Shown: positions 12,824 through 27,519, counted from the first letter of the stretch. The stretch is 64,000 nt of DNA from Oxyruncus cristatus (GCA_013399855.1 VXAY01002085.1:1141244-1205243); one strand, 5' to 3'. Notes: generated by a model not told the origin, from the letters alone. Numbers and translations: made by a program.

Positions 12824-12857
<34 letters not shown>
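12824..12857. repeat. A-rich microsatellite (A)15 then (GAAAA)n
   Basis: Fifteen A at 12824-12838 are followed by about four GAAAA-type units. No poly(A) signal or processed gene is visible immediately upstream, so this looks like a simple repeat and not a retrogene tail. Confidence 0.9.
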
Positions 12858-13799
12858 TGCCCCTTAGGTGAATTTCTTGCTGAGGAAGGAGGCTTACTTA
12901 ACTTACTCATAGACCTAGAACTGCATGGTTACCTTCCTTCCCCGCAATCTTACATAATATGAGGAAAAATGAAAGGATGTGTTTCATAGTCTATGTTCTC
13001 AAAGAAAAAAAAGACATTTTCTCTTCTAGCTAAAGTAGTTAATTTATCTCTTCTTTCTTTTCATATTCATATTCATTTTTTCTGTTTCAGATTGTTTTTA
13101 AAGCTATGACCTGTTCAGATAAAGAGCTTTAGACTTTTTCTTCTACTTGCATATGCAGAATCTAGAATATATTTTTTCAATGATTTTATTGCAAAGTACG
13201 TGAATAATTTAACTGTATTTTCCGATTCATTTAGACAAAACATCAGGACTGTAAATACATCATCAATGTTCAAATGAATAAACGGAGACTGTTCTCATAC
13301 TGAGGACCAAATTTTCCTGTGATCCTCTTTTGTTAGTGATAAGAGATCTGTACTTTATCAGGTCTGCTTTCTCCATGAGATCTCAGATCTGGGTATTTTG
13401 GGATTTTTTATGAAGAAAGTGGGGAGACTTTCAAGACCATTTGGAGTGCTCGGGGCATAAAGATGTAATTTTATTTAGGACTTGAGTCCAGGATGCTCTT
13501 AGCAACTTAGTGTATGAGAAGGGGATTTGCAGAAACGTGAGTTCTTAACTGTACAGTCAGAAACACACAGGCAGGAGTCAGAAAACTTTGAAGTTCAAGC
13601 CAACTCCATACTTAACGTTTACTGAGCTTTTTATCTCCATGCAACAATGATCTTTTTACTAATATCTGCTTTTGATCCAACCAGTGGCATTGTTTTCAAA
13701 TCTCACTGCTGCCTGATGAACTTATTTAAATATGTATTCAGGCAAAGAGAACACTTCAGTATGCAAAAAAATATTTAAAATACAGAAGTTTTTCAGAAG

Positions 13800-14337
13800 T
13801 CACAGAATCAGTAACGTACCTTAAATATTATCTAGTTCCAACCCCCTTGCCATGGACAGGGACACTTTCCATTAGACCAGGTTTCGCGAAGCCCCATCCA
13901 ACCTGGCTCTGAATACTTCCAGAGATGGGGCAACAACTTCTCTGGGCAACCTGTTCCAGTGTCTCATCATCCTCACAGTGAAGAATTTCTTCCTAATATT
14001 TCCAAATAGTGAAGAATATCTTTCTAATACCAATACCTATCCTCTTTCTGTTTCAAACCATTCCTCCTTGTCCTATCACTCCATGCCCTTATAAAAAGCT
14101 ACTCTATGGCTCTCTTGAAAGCCCTCTTTAGGCACTGGAAGGCGCTATAAGGTCTCTCTGGAGCTTTCTCTTCTCCAGGCTGAACAGCCCCAGTTCTCTC
14201 AACCTTTCCTCATAGGAGAGGTGCTCTATCCCTCTGGTCATCTTGATGGCCCTCCTCTGGACTCGCTCCGAGAGGTCCATGTCCTTCCTGTGCTGGGGAC
14301 TCAAGAACCGAACAAACTACTCCAGGTGGGGTGTTCA
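13800..14337 (-). mobile_element. CR1 LINE, 5'-truncated copy (minus strand)
   Basis: The element begins at its 3' end with cacagaatca and runs antisense through tccaacccccttgccatgg, ctctgggcaacctgttccag and ctccaggctgaacagcccca, to ctccaggtggggtgttcag at 14337, a common stretch in the distal part of ORF2. Parts of the body look like a short internal duplication, since agtgaagaat and the 'ttctaata' block recur at 13977-14030. The 5' end is truncated, as is usual for the family. It carries only the last part of ORF2 and the 3' UTR, and no intact frame. Confidence 0.94.
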
Positions 14338-17300
14338 GTACTTTCCAATTAAGACTGTTTAAAATGTAAACTTTGTTTGTGTTCTGAGGCCAGAATGATA
14401 AATTTTGGGTTGCAGTTTAACCCATGGCATGTAATATCTAGATAGCACAATCAATTCATGGAGATAATTTTTGCAGAGCTGCAATGTAGAACTATGAAAG
14501 GAGTTTCCAAGGATTATAGCTGATGTAAGCTTGCAGTTACTTTATCTGAGATCAAGGGAGAATTGACAGTATACTATCTGGGCCTTTAATGTTTTTCTCA
14601 AAATTAATTCCTCCCTTGTTAATATAAAAAGGTAAACATTGTCATCAATCTGCTAAGAAATAAACAATTCTGTGTTCAGGTGCTCAGCTACCGAATGAAA
14701 AAGCACATTATAACTTTATTTATTTTGTTTGTGATAATTTTACTGTGCAAATATTACACCATTATGTTTCTATAAAATATACTAACATTTAAGGGGTGGA
14801 TTTTACTTTTCTTCCTTGGCTCCTACAAAATTTGTTAGGGTTCCTTTTCTGGTAGGTACTCCGTAAAGGCAGCATGTTACGCTGAGCCAGCAGAGATTAG
14901 GCTAAATGAGAATACACTCGCTATAAATTTGAAAGGGTTCATTTTCTAAAGTGACTGCTTTATGCATCTGCAAATGGAAAGAAATAGAGCAGCAAGCTCT
15001 TAATTTTTCCTACACGTATAAAAACTGAAGTACTAAATGTCTTAATTTAAATTTTCAAAGAAATATTATTTTTATTAGGTACTAGAACATAGTGCAATGC
15101 TCAAAAAGGGGGAGATGATACAGGATTTTTGTATTGTGCACCTTCAGTAAAAAATAAGTGTTTGTTTTTTTACCTCTACATGACATTTTTCTAAATGTTG
15201 GGGTGAAAAATCACTGGAATGTAATGTTCTGTAAACTTCTGCATTAGTGACTGTGTGAGGGTAAAACATTATATGAGTTTCAATAGTGCATGAAAAATCT
15301 ATCTCTGCAGCATGTTTATTCCATATTCAATCCATTTCCAGTTCAAGTCTCTAATAAAAATTCTACTGACTGGAATGGAACAAGATCACTAGATTGCTTA
15401 TCAATTGCTGTTAGCCCACAAGGTGACTGAGTTTAAAGGCAGGAATGGGCTTTCTAGCAATTGACTTTTTAAAACTATCCCAAATATGCAGGTACTGTAA
15501 AGATTTTCTTCCCAAAAGAAGAAAAAAATTGTCTTTCTGCATGATTCCTGCTTATAAGTCAATTTTTGCATTTATTGAACAGAGTAATGGAAATGTAGTG
15601 TGTGGTCATGAGTACTTAGTGTAGACTTAACTACTCAGAATTCTTTGTGCCAAAAAGTATTATTTGCCATGAGTTTGGGGCTTTTAAGTTATATCATCCA
15701 AATTCAGAGAAACTACTCTTTTCGTATAATGACATAAAAGAAAAATGTAATAAAACCAGGCTACTAAAAAAAAAATAAAGTTACATGTCCAGATAGGTCT
15801 CAGACAAGAGGGAAAAGAAGGAAGCAGCAGGAGACTAAAAAGGCTATTTAATGTATCCAAAGATACACAAAATAGCTGCCTTGCACAAGGAAGGTAAGCA
15901 CTCAAGTGCAAAAGAGATGTCAGAGAGTTATGACGCTTCAAATAGCAATAAAATAATATTTAGTTGTCAGAATTGCAATTAATGCGTTGTCAGACCAGAT
16001 AAAGTGAATTTTTCATTATTTTTCTAGTAATAGCAATTAAATACTTGGATAACTAAACCTGAGATGGCACTAGATTTTTTAAATTTATTTCTCAGAAATG
16101 TTCTGAGTAATACATTACATTTTAAATAGATTTTTTCAACATAAAATCAGAAAACATTCTATCTTCATAACTTCTTTCAAATCTGTGCATGGCTCTTTAT
16201 CATAAAATTTCATGTCTTTTCTCCCTTTTTATGTCACTGCCTAATATAGGGGTAGAATGTCTTGTATAGAATGTAGATATTAACCAGCAAAAACAGTGAT
16301 TCAGCACTGTGTGAAAATAAAATTTCAGTTTGGTAGTTTGTTACATTTTATTCTGACATTAATATATGGTAATTTCCCCCTAGTTATAATCTGACTATCA
16401 AATAGAGTTGTATTTAGTGCTTTCTTACCCATTAACAGTGAGTCACATATATAATTCTTCTGCCAGGAAAACTGGTTGAATAAATAGAAACTGATGTTAT
16501 TAAAAGATATATGTGTGCGTATGAATGATGTATTTATATTCTGGAAGAAATTGTTGTTGCAGATTTATATTACTAGAATGTGTAACTTTCAAGGAAAATG
16601 TACCTGAAAGTTCTTTATGGATGTTTTACTGTGTTCACTAACTTTACACTGTTTATGCCTATTTATTATGTTTTATTTGGGTTGAATAATAATATTAGTA
16701 TGCCCACTTGAAAAATAGAAGTGAACAAATCAGGTGGTTAATATTGCAGTTTTAATATATTGTACTCCGAAGTTAAAGAAAGTGAAATTTATGCAATCTA
16801 TGCTATTTTACAGAATATATACTATTTTACTAAAAGAAAAATCTGGGATATTTAATTAATTGTGCAGAAGTATTTTCATGCTACCTTTTCTACTTTGCTT
16901 GAATATTCTGACTGAGCACCCAAGCTCTGAAAGGGAAAATTGGTCATGAAAATACCTGATGTTCTTTTTAGCCATAGCTGAAATTGAGAGAGAAAGGCTA
17001 GAGCAGGGAATCACCTGTAAGTCTAAAATATCAAGAGAACTTGCATGGCAAGGCTTTCCAAGATTGGCGGGCACTAGAAAGGAATTCAAGGCTTTCATGG
17101 TTTTGGCATCAGTGTCTTATTTTCTTGGGCTGGGAGAAAGATCTTCCAGTTCAGAGCATGGAGTTTGGAAATCCACTATGCTACAGGATGTGTCAAAACA
17201 AGATGACAGATGTGTCTCTGTCTGGAATTTTAGTTCTAGAGTCTTGTCTGAGCATGTGATTCCATTGCAGAGATCCTAAAATCCCATGTCAAGGCTTCTA

Positions 17301-20300
17301 AGCCACTGAGGCCTCTGTAGCTCCCAGACTCTGGGTGTTTCCATTTGAAAGTCTCCTATCCCTCTAAGTTGCAGAGTTCTGTGACATCATGAAAATGATT
17401 AATGTCATTAACATTTTCCTCTGTATCTGTTGCCCCAAATTATATGCTGACCTGTAAGCAATGGAAATATTTCACAGTCATACAAAACCCCCTGATCTTA
17501 GTTCTCCATCTCTGCAACTGAAATTTAATTACATCCCATTCCAAGTTTCCTGGACATGGAAAAGAATCATGACCCTGCTACTTCCTGTGAAAAGACTTAT
17601 GTCTCTCTGTGCTACCAGTGGGTTCTGTCTGATCAGCAGAGTGCTGTTAAATATGAAGAAGTTCTGTTCTTCTCCCCTTACCCAAATAAACTCACAAAAG
17701 CTGAAGCTTCCTTATGTCATAGACATAGAAAAATAAAAGTGGAAACGTTTTGTTCAGTCTTTGGTATGTCTTGGCATGCAGATAATGATGACTAATTTCA
17801 CTAAATGTTTGGACATTCATTTACTTCTTACTGAAATGGACATTTATATGATTTTGTTCAGCCTAAGCAGATCTTTTACTTAGTAAAAGAATATTGGGAG
17901 ATGCATTCTTATTGGCAATGGAATGAAAAAGGAACATCAAATTACTCTTTCCAATTGTTAGGGCATATGCACACCATTAAAGCCCCCCCGGCTTAACTGA
18001 CAGCATGGATGCACCTTGGGGAGGCTGACGCATCATGGGAATATGCTCTAGGAATTGGGACGTGTGCTTGACTAGAAGCAACTATTGCAGGAAATTTAAT
18101 GATATTTTTAGGGTAAGATGAGCATATCAGTTGATTTCAGCAGTAGATGTAAGACATTTAAAACATCCTTTTCTTAATCTGTGAATGAAAAAGTAGTCTT
18201 CTGATATACTATCTTCCTTTGCTCTCATGTTTAACCAATCGATGCTTAGATTGTGAATTACAAATGAAATTCAACTCCTTTTTACTACTTTTTCATTTTT
18301 GTTTTGTTTGTTGGTTTTTTTTAATGATTTCAGTGCTTTTCTGTTGAAATTTGCAAGTCTTCAGTCATCCCAGATTTAGGGTGTGGATCTTACATATTCT
18401 TGCTTTCTCAGGTATTGTGACTTTGAGCCTTTGCTCTGATAACATGTTGCATTCAAAGAGGCATAAATACCAAGAGTTGTTTAACCAATGCTGTATACTG
18501 TAATTGGTTAGAGTAATTCCCCTTTCATTAAATGCTAAAACCAAACAAAATAACTTAGTGATGACATTTCATTTCACAGTTGTGGTAAAGCAGCAATAAA
18601 TACAGGAGTTGTTACATTAATTAGTCTGCATCTAATTTAAGTCAATGTCCTTATTTTCCCTACTTACTGTAGTTTGATTTGTATCTTTGGGCAGCCTTGG
18701 AATGAACAATTGGGCTTCTTTTGCATGAAACTAAACCAAAATCTCCAGTCATGATCATGTGTTCAGTCTGTGAAGCTAGAATAGAGCCAATATAAAATAA
18801 AACCTGAAAAAAATGTGTGTATCATAGATGTCAGATGCACAACACGAGGAGTTTTGCTATCCACATCAATTCCTGTTGTACATATAGACATATGTTAAAT
18901 ACTGTTGTTTATTGTATCATTAAGAAAACAGGGGTTTGTGATTTCAAGAGTTCTTGGCTTACACTTTATTTTATATTTCTTTAATGAGAGAAACCAACAT
19001 TTTGCTAAAATCTTTCTATTTTTGCTTTTACAATTAAATCTGTTCCTGTCCACACAAGCCGTAAAGGATAAATACAATTATTGCATTAGAAAGATATTAT
19101 TAAGAAAACTCTCTGATGTATTATTGACAGTCTACAAGGTCTTTGGAACTTATCTACTTCTTAGATTAGTTTTAGTTATTAGACAAGGTGATGAAGCAAA
19201 CATTCCATAATATATTTATAGTCTTTGGGGAGCAGATTCTGCTTGAAAGCTTGGATTGGAAATAATGAAACGAGTGTTTCATCAAGTAGCTTTTTGGGGT
19301 ATGCTTGAACATAAATATCACATAGGTTTGTATATATCTGTAGCAAAATCTTTTATATGTGTTTATATGTAAATCATATATATAAAAGTAAATTTACAGT
19401 TCAGAGTCATAACTTCCACTTAAAAATACACCAGATCTCTCCTTCCTGGTTTTTTATGGCTCTCATCTTCATAAACATGTATATGCAAGCTTGAGCAAGA
19501 TTATTGTGTGCCCAGAAACTTTAATGAGCTGTAGGATGTAGGAGCTTCACTATTTGTCATCATCATGGCTACTTAAGCAGGTTTCAGTGTGTTACGTATT
19601 CTCACTGCCCAACTCTTGCTGATGGAACTATGAGTCTAATGCAAATTCAGTCTCTGTAGGCAATGGTAAACAGAATTATTTCCATGTTCAAAACAGAAGC
19701 ACTTCTTAAGTCAGGCACCTAGTTCAGGGTGATGATAAGCTCTCTTTCCCTCCACCCCCAACGTGAAACATTTACCTCGTACCTGAAAGAAGGAGTAACA
19801 AGTTTACAGAAGATAGCTAAAGAAACAGGAGCAGTTAGAGAGCTAATAAAGAAGGTGCTTTCATTATTAATTTCACTTACTATTGCTGTTCACAAATCAT
19901 TGCCATTTTAAGTTTTTAAACAACCCTGTTGATGAGAAAATGGAGGTGCATGCCAAGGTAAATTCTTTCCAGTAATGGTTTTCTCTCCAAAGAAAGAGAC
20001 AAGGTTATGTAAAAGCAGCAGCTTATTTTCCACCCAAAATATAGGTCCCAACGTCCCCAAAGGTTTGATCTCATTTTCATAACAGCAGCAACTTTAACAA
20101 AAATGAGGGAAAAAAAGATAGGTAGTACTATAATGAGAATCAATAGCAAAGGATTTTAATATCTGACAAAACTCTGAACTGAAGTGTTTCAGTAGTGCGA
20201 TTAAAAATATATTTGTGAAGTTGTAAACATTTCAGAAAATGGCTTTACTCTCTGCATGACAGTAGACTAGTACTTTAAAATAACAGTTTTGTAGCTAAAA

Positions 20301-20623
20301 ATGCAGTATAGGATAAGATTTGCCTTCTAGTATTCACTGGAATACCAGGAGGGGGGAATCAACATCCTAATTATATGCCACAGTTTTCAGTGATTTGATT
20401 TTAGCCCGTTTTAAACTGTATCAGCAGTAGTACTGTATTACATTAAAAGTTCACCTGAATGAAGATGCAGTGCCTGAAAAGCCACAAGGTTCTTCACATT
20501 TTGTACTGCCGCCAGCACCAGTTCTTCTCCATTTGGTGCTGTGACTTTTCCTCAAAATTTTTCCAGGTAAATGAAAACCTGTGCACATGAAACTACTTCG
20601 ACATACAAAAGCTAGAAACAGTG
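14338..20623. other. AT-rich unique DNA, no gene recognised
   Basis: About 6 kb without a recognisable transposon. A cluster of overlapping frames at 16856-17795 (up to 106 codons at 16959-17279) falls in a slightly less AT-rich stretch. The translations show no known domain and overlap in several frames, so I do not call a gene. The patch 18440-18760 has conserved-element-like texture and is listed separately. Confidence 0.5.
18440..18760. promoter_or_regulatory. Candidate conserved non-coding element (low confidence)
   Basis: This unique stretch has no long homopolymers and a mixed, motif-rich texture: gtaattggttagagtaatt near 18499, a TTAATTAG homeodomain-type core at 18617-18624, gttgtggtaaag near 18579, and acaattgggcttc near 18708. 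Vertebrate developmental enhancers often look like this, but single motifs are expected by chance in AT-rich DNA. The call is inference from texture only. Confidence 0.2.
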
Positions 20624-20660
20624 GTTTTTTTTTGTTTTGTTTTGTTTGTTTGTTTGTTTT
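20624..20660. repeat. T-rich simple repeat (TTTTG/TTTG)n
   Basis: A run of nine T is followed by TTTTG-type and then TTTG-type units. A low-complexity tract with no other signal. Confidence 0.9.
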
Positions 20661-23600
20661 CTGTACTGTTTTCCTTCCCCTTTACAATAGACAGTGTTGC
20701 TCTTTTCACCTGTGGATGTTCAATTCCATCTTAGAGTTAATTGAAGGAGGACATCAGTTGCTTTGTGACAGTGAATACTTAAGTGGCTTCATCTAGTCAT
20801 ATAGATGTTTCTTTTCTCATGAAACCTGAATCAAAAGTTTCCTTGCAGAATAACAGAGCTGAAAACTGGAAGAGTGCTGGCACATAACACGCTGTGATGC
20901 TGTTTTGCTTATTTAATAATCTGCTACTGGCCATTGTGGGAATTGTCTTGATCTGACCCAGCACAGCCATTTCGGTATTCTTTACACCTTCAGAAAACTT
21001 GTTAAGCGCAGTGTAAACAGACCTTTCATGAGATAAAAGAAAATCCAGAAATACAAAATAAAGTTCTGCAGCAAAAGTATCAGTCATTTCTTCCCACCTT
21101 CTGCTTCTTCATGAAACTTATTAAAAATGCAAAATATGCAACCATTTTGGAGCTCAACAATGTATGGAGCACACTGATTGTTGCTGGCAATGTTCTTAAA
21201 TGGTATCTGTTTTTTGTTGTGATGATCCATTTGAGTAGTACTATTGAAAATAGGAGAGAGTTAAACCTCTGAAAAATTCTACTATAATGTTAATTGTAAA
21301 TTTAATTAAACAATAAACAGTTTAGCATCTTGAAATGATACTTGTTATTTCTTCATGCAAATCTTCACATATTTTCACTGCAGACATATTAAAAGATATA
21401 AAATTGTTCCTTCCAGTGCAAAGATGTCTTTTAAAGTATAGATTTTAATTACTCTAAGTCCATAGGTTTGTGTCCCATCTAAGTGCTAGAAAATCTTAAT
21501 TATTAAAGCAACATAAATTTCATAATACTCATCTCCTAAGAGAAAATCCTGAAGTTTTTCTGAGGCAAGTATTTTTCTCAATTTGTTGGGCTTTACAAAT
21601 CACACACAGAGTCCAATAGAAGCCTTGCAATGCCAAGTTGGCAGAGGCTTCAGTATTAGCTACAAGAAGGCTTAAGAAAGAGACTGTCAACATTTCCTCC
21701 TACAGACCCTAAATAGCTATGGGACATGAACAGAGCTTTGTATAAAAATGTGCTTTTGTCCAGCAAGTAAAGAAAATCAATTCTGAATTCATGCTATGGT
21801 GTATCATGACAGTGCCTCTACTCCTCTTCACTAGGTTTTTTTCTCTTTAGAATTGCAGCAGAATGTAGTCTCAGCCTACCCTTTTTTAATGTTCATAATT
21901 TCAGTCAACTTAAGTGATTTCAAGTAGAAAGACAAGGATTAACTTCTGAAAGAATAATAGCTCTCCTCTCATTCTCTCTACTCCTGTCTACCATAAATAA
22001 AGAGATAGATACACTGAGAAAATGCAGTTAGGAACTGAATAGTTAGGAACAGTGAAGTACTTTAAGCTTAGAATTACTGGATCATGATTCCACTTCATCA
22101 TTTCATTTTAGGAATAACTCAAATTCAAAGATTGTGACTTGAGCAAAAGCAGTGCTGCTACTGGACCAGTGGACATAAATCCATGTATCAGTGCTGCTTT
22201 CCTTTTTCTCTTTAAGCAATCAGATCTCTTTGTGATTAATGCCTTTGTTTTCTTCCACCTGTCCAGTAGACTGGCTGTTATATATTGCTATGGAATATCA
22301 TCTCATTTGAAATAGAATTCAAGATATTTATCTTTGAAAACAAGCCAGTATAATGTCACTGTGCAAGATTGCACATTCAATCTTTTCCTATGACATCTCT
22401 CAGTGAAATAGATATTCACAAGGCATCATTTTGTTAAATTCTTACATTCTATGAAATACAACAGCTACCTGAGAATAAACAGAGTTTTTATGAGATGAAA
22501 CCTCAAATATTATTTTCATAGTTACTCAACTCTTATACAAAACATAAAGAACAAGTAAGCTGTGATTAATATTTTTCTGGCTGTGTGTGAGAACATATTT
22601 TTCAATACTCTGAGTCTCTTTCTGCCGTGGTATTTCAACTACTGTGTAAGTAAAAACATTTAATTTCTATCAGAAAACATTTTTCTTCACCCTAAATAAG
22701 AAGAGCTCTTAACACTTCTTTCTCGATATGGAGATGCTTGTTTTAGGTGCTGATGTGTTCTCACTAAATTATCTAAACTTTGTGTCAGAAACCTGAAGAC
22801 ATTTAGATAGGAGTCCACGCTTTGGATTTGTATCAAATTAATTTTGTGTGTGGTTTATGTGTTTCTACTCCTTAGAAGAAAGCTTTCTGTATCTTTTGAA
22901 GGGATTTATTTTGAGAAATGTTAGTGATATATTGCAGCAAGATGACTTTTCTGAAACTGAGCCACTGAGCCTGTCTAATGAACTTCTGATGTGATATTTC
23001 AAAATTAAATTGTTCTTTAGACTTAAAATGGTAAATCCAATCTCTGTCTTTTTCATGAGGAGGAAAAAGGCACTGGGGAGTCTACGCCTGACCTTTCAAA
23101 CTCTAAATGCTTACATTTTTTAGGTTTTATGAAGATAAACAGAAGAAAATAACATTTCTTTTTCTGCCTCTCAAAAAAGTGAATTTTACCAGCTCCTCAA
23201 TGATTCAACTTTTATGTTGATAATTTTCAACAGTTTGTTATTCCACATTTTGGAAATAATTTTTTCTTGAATATTTTATTTTCTGTTCCTTTGTCTTAGG
23301 CTTTCATACTCGTGCTTTCATGCTCATACTCAGAGATTCCAATCTGTATAATTTCACTTTTCTTTTTGATGCCTTTTTGCAAACATTTCATTCATCTTTA
23401 CTGCACTTAAGATTAATTGGCTGGTACTGGTATTTATTTTGGGGAATCTAGGTAAACTACTGTGACCATGGGTGTCTGAGGCAGGGGTACCATTTCAGAA
23501 GAACCTGTCTTCAGATATCTGCACGAATAACAGCAGCTCTCCCCTGTGTTGGAATATTTCATTATCATAAATGGGCACCTGCTAAATAGAATTAGTGTTT

Positions 23601-25352
23601 AAATAGCAATTCCTCTCCTTCTGAAGTGGTCACGTTGAGCAGTGAAGTGAACGTGTTGCCTCAAGCCAGTGCCTGCATTGATTAGGGGTAGGATTTTCCT
23701 GTGGCCATCTATTGGCATTTGAGACGTGCTGGGTTAGCTGAGAAGTCCTGATGTTGGTGTGTGACACACAGCCTGCAGACACTTGCACCTCTCTGGGAGC
23801 AACACAGGTTGTCAGGGAGGGATACCTTTCCTCTGGCAGTGTATGCATATGCTTAGGCTCTTGAACCAGACTACTGTTCTTGAACCCTATTTCGCGTTTC
23901 CTGGCTGCCACTGCAGTGCTTGATATACTGCTTAATATTGCTACCTAATGATATCTGTTTAAAGGCATTTGGCTATTTTGAGATAGAGATTTCTGTCGTT
24001 CTAGTTAAACACATTTATTCCTCTCCAAGTGAAGGAGGTTTGTGCCCTTGGAATGAGCTATGAGTACTTATGAGAAACACATACCAAAGCACCTGTAAAT
24101 GTTGGATTCTTATGTTTGCATGGGTTTATACTGCTGATTTCGTGTTGAAACTGAGGGACTGACTTTATGCCTATTTAGGTTTTCTTTCAGTACAAGCATT
24201 GAGATACTTGACTAGATCTTGAATATTTTGTGCCTTCATTTTACTGTCTGTTTCAAAAGGCAAGATGATGAATTACTAAGTAAATAAAACAGATGGAAAC
24301 TTTTCCAATGGATACAGAAAGAAACGTATGATTTTATTACAGTCAGCGTTAAGTCAGGCTATATTGTTTGAGTTTATGTAAAGATAATAAGAACTCCTGT
24401 AAGTGTTACTTAAAAAGAAATTTAGGATTTATAATATTATCAGCTAAATTAACTTTTTTTTTCCTAGGATGTGCATGTCTTGAATTGCTGCACTAGCAAT
24501 TTGTCTATTGTGTTGTCAGAAATGGCAAAAATATTATTTTATCATCAGAGATTGCTTCAGATGTATTCCCTTTCAGTTAGTAAGACCATATTATGTGTGG
24601 GTTTGTCTGTGTGGGTTTGTCCCCACATATGATTATAAATTAAGAATGCCAGAGGATAAAAACCATTTAGTTGTATCATTTTTAAACCAAAATAAAGCTG
24701 TCTGATGAATGACAATAAGATATCACACAACTGCCAGTGTTACTAATTAGTAGGATTTACAGATTTTGATATATTCAGCAGTATGACTTATGTTTATGGC
24801 TAAAAAGAATGCTAATGATCTGTGCAGTGTTGCAATACAGATAGTACATTGTCAAAAACTATTAAATGTAAAACCTCATTTGTGCAGAATCTGTAAGGAC
24901 AAATAAATGCAGCTGTAATTCCAATATAAGTGATTATCCTCTCATTTATGTGTGCAGAGACCTAGTTCCAAATCAAAGTGTGGCTATTTTCATATGTTAC
25001 TTTTCACATGAGTTTCTTGACTAGGTTTAGAAGATTTTGTACTGATTTTGCTTTCTGTTTCAAGAGAGGATGACAAATGAGGACAAGTAAATAAAAAAGG
25101 GAAACAGTTGGACATTCAGCTTCAATGTTCTTTGAGAATCCTTTATCTGATTTTATCTTGTATTTACTCATTTATCAAACTTAGGTCCAGCTATTATCCT
25201 ACTAAAATTAAGATCAATTTCCTCATTTATTTTGCTGGTTTTCTGATTTCTGGTTATGAGTTTCACGTTCCATTCTTCTATCAATAACTCCCTTGAAAAT
25301 TAACCAATAGCTTTTGTTTTCTACAAAAGGAAATTAGGCAAGGAAAAATTAC

Positions 25353-25370
25353 TTTTTTTTTTTTTTTTTT
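25353..25370. repeat. Poly-T tract (18)
   Basis: An uninterrupted run of 18 T, followed by aataatgaac. Simple repeat only. Confidence 0.9.
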
Positions 25371-27330
25371 AATAATGAACACAAGCATCTTTTTAACTGC
25401 ACATAATAATCATAAATAAAGTATATACATGAAACTATGTATGATAATAGCACGTTCTTTCCTTAGACAGAGATAATGCAGTTCAGTTCTTGGTATAGTT
25501 CATCAGCTTTCTAATTTTCTGGAACCTGAGTGAGTCATGGGAGACAAGCAAATGTTAATTCAAAGATGCAATTATATATCTGATGTTTAACCATTCAGAA
25601 TAAAAACTCCACTTTAAACGAAAGCATTAGGTTTAGGAGGAAGCGATTGAATTGGAAGCTGTTGAAATAGAAGTAGAAAGGAAAAAGGATGTCTCAAGTT
25701 TCGGCTTTCCTAGGAATTTACATCTCTCATAGGCAAAGAATAAAGAATTGTCAAATTTTCAGAAATGTCACCTGTCCTTCAAACAGTCATTATCCTGGAA
25801 AACTTTAAATATATCCACTGATATTTTAGCACCAAAATATTCTCAAACTTTGAGATACTACTATATACCTGAGAATGATATTTATCATATGGCAGTATTT
25901 AAGAAAGGATAGCATTATTCTAAACTTTTACCAGCCCAGGTTTGTCTATCTTCAAATTTCATAAACTTTGGAAGACGATAATCCAAACACTATTTATGAT
26001 GGAAAGAGGAAGAGATGAAGAGATCTTACTGCAGTGTTGCAATGTTTTGACACTCTGTTGGTTTGGGAGAGAAAATGATATTTGAGAGAGAAGGACTGAT
26101 AAAAACTGAACAAACTGAAAGTTTGACTGATACCAGAAACCTTACTAAAGAACTTAATGAATAACATTTAGAAGGCAATGAAGATGGGTCAAGATGGCAA
26201 GCCTACAGAAATTTTGGGGAAAAAAAACTGTATCGCAAAAGGGAGATTTTGGTTGTAAGAAATCAATCCATGTAAGCTACAGGAGCCTGTGTAAGAAGCT
26301 GAAAGGTAAGAGGAGGGAGAGAAGGAACTGACTTAACAAGGGATTAGGCCATAAATAAGGTCACAGCTGTAATTTCTATCTGTCAAAGAATTTGATACAG
26401 CTCCCTAAAAACTCCTTTGTCTATGACAACCTACCAAGTCATAGTACTCTAAAAGGAATAAGTACTTTTAAATATCTGATAGATATTTTATAGATATCTG
26501 AGAGTTAGTCTATCTTTCATTCCTCTTGCAGAATTCTCGTTTGATTCATACAGACCTCAGACTAAATCTGTAATACAGTAGTTTTCTTGTATTTGCTACA
26601 ATGAAGCAAAATATATTTTAAAACCCCTGAATCCTAGAAGAACAAACAACTTCCTTCAACATAATTAGACAGCAGCAATTACACCCTGAGTTAGGGGACC
26701 TGTAAGAATAAAAAAAAATAAGATGTTCAAATAGCAAAAAGACAACACTGAGAAATGAAGTTTAGTAGCAACAGCTGCCTGTATGAAAACAACAGAAAAT
26801 AACTTTCTTTGGAAAGAAAGATTACTCTATCAGTTCTGTGAATATTTATCTTTCATGGAGACAATATCAGTCACTTACTATGCTTACTGCTAAGACCACT
26901 ACTCCTATCAATACTTACTTGGTGCTTAGTTCTTGCACATGCTACCTCTAAAATCTGAACTGTATAATTTAAAATCTGCCTTTTCAAGTAGCATTTTGAT
27001 GAAACACTATTGCTTGATGTAACACAATATCTTTTTCTTGGATAAGCAAGGGTGAATCTTTCATTTCAAAGTCTTGTCCACCATCTTCTTAGTCACCCAT
27101 TTACAAATTCACATGTTGCTAGACATGTCTGTAAATATACAGTCAGAATATAGTGATGTAATTTGAAACATGTTATTTGAAAATGGATGTCCTGTTTTAA
27201 AAGATATGTTTCTTTAAGCTTATGTTTTTACTGTAAAGTTAATTAGTGTTCTTCAGGATAATCAAGAGAATCAAGTTGTGAGTCTTATAGTGAACTTAAT
27301 TAGTACTGGTTGGATGTTCTCTCTTTGCTA

Positions 27331-27352
27331 TTAATTAATTAATTAATTAATT
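27331..27352. repeat. (TTAA)n microsatellite
   Basis: About five and a half perfect ttaa units. The tract is self-complementary and so could extrude as a small cruciform. Confidence 0.93.
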
Positions 27353-27511
27353 TAAGATCAGTTTGGACCTGGGTCATGGAGATTTTGTAAAAAATTTATT
27401 TTGCAAAACATTGGAAAAACATTTATGTACTAGTTGTTGGTAGAGAAAGTTGCCATTTTTAAGTGAAACAAAACCAAATATTTTAATTCCTCACATTCTA
27501 ACTGTTGTGAC

Positions 27512-27519
27512 TGACGTCA
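27512..27519. promoter_or_regulatory. CRE-type palindrome TGACGTCA
   Basis: A perfect full cAMP-response-element octamer within gactgacgtcacttc. Its central CpG is notable in a CpG-poor region, since such sites tend to be lost by deamination. There is no adjacent TATA box or transcript evidence, so function is unknown. Confidence 0.3.

Larger units (their letters stand above)
9912..13799. other. AT-rich unique DNA with small repeats
   Basis: No gene or transposon was recognised between the two CR1 copies. Within it are a 34-bp-period duplication (11694-11755) and an A-rich microsatellite (12824-12857), listed separately. The 95-codon minus-strand frame at 11785-12072 has no recognisable features. 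Confidence 0.55.

Noticed and set aside
16959..17279. 106-codon frame, with an acceptor-like ttctttttag near its start
   Set aside because: Other frames on both strands are equally open, no domain or conserved motif is visible, and the acceptor-like string is common in T-rich DNA.
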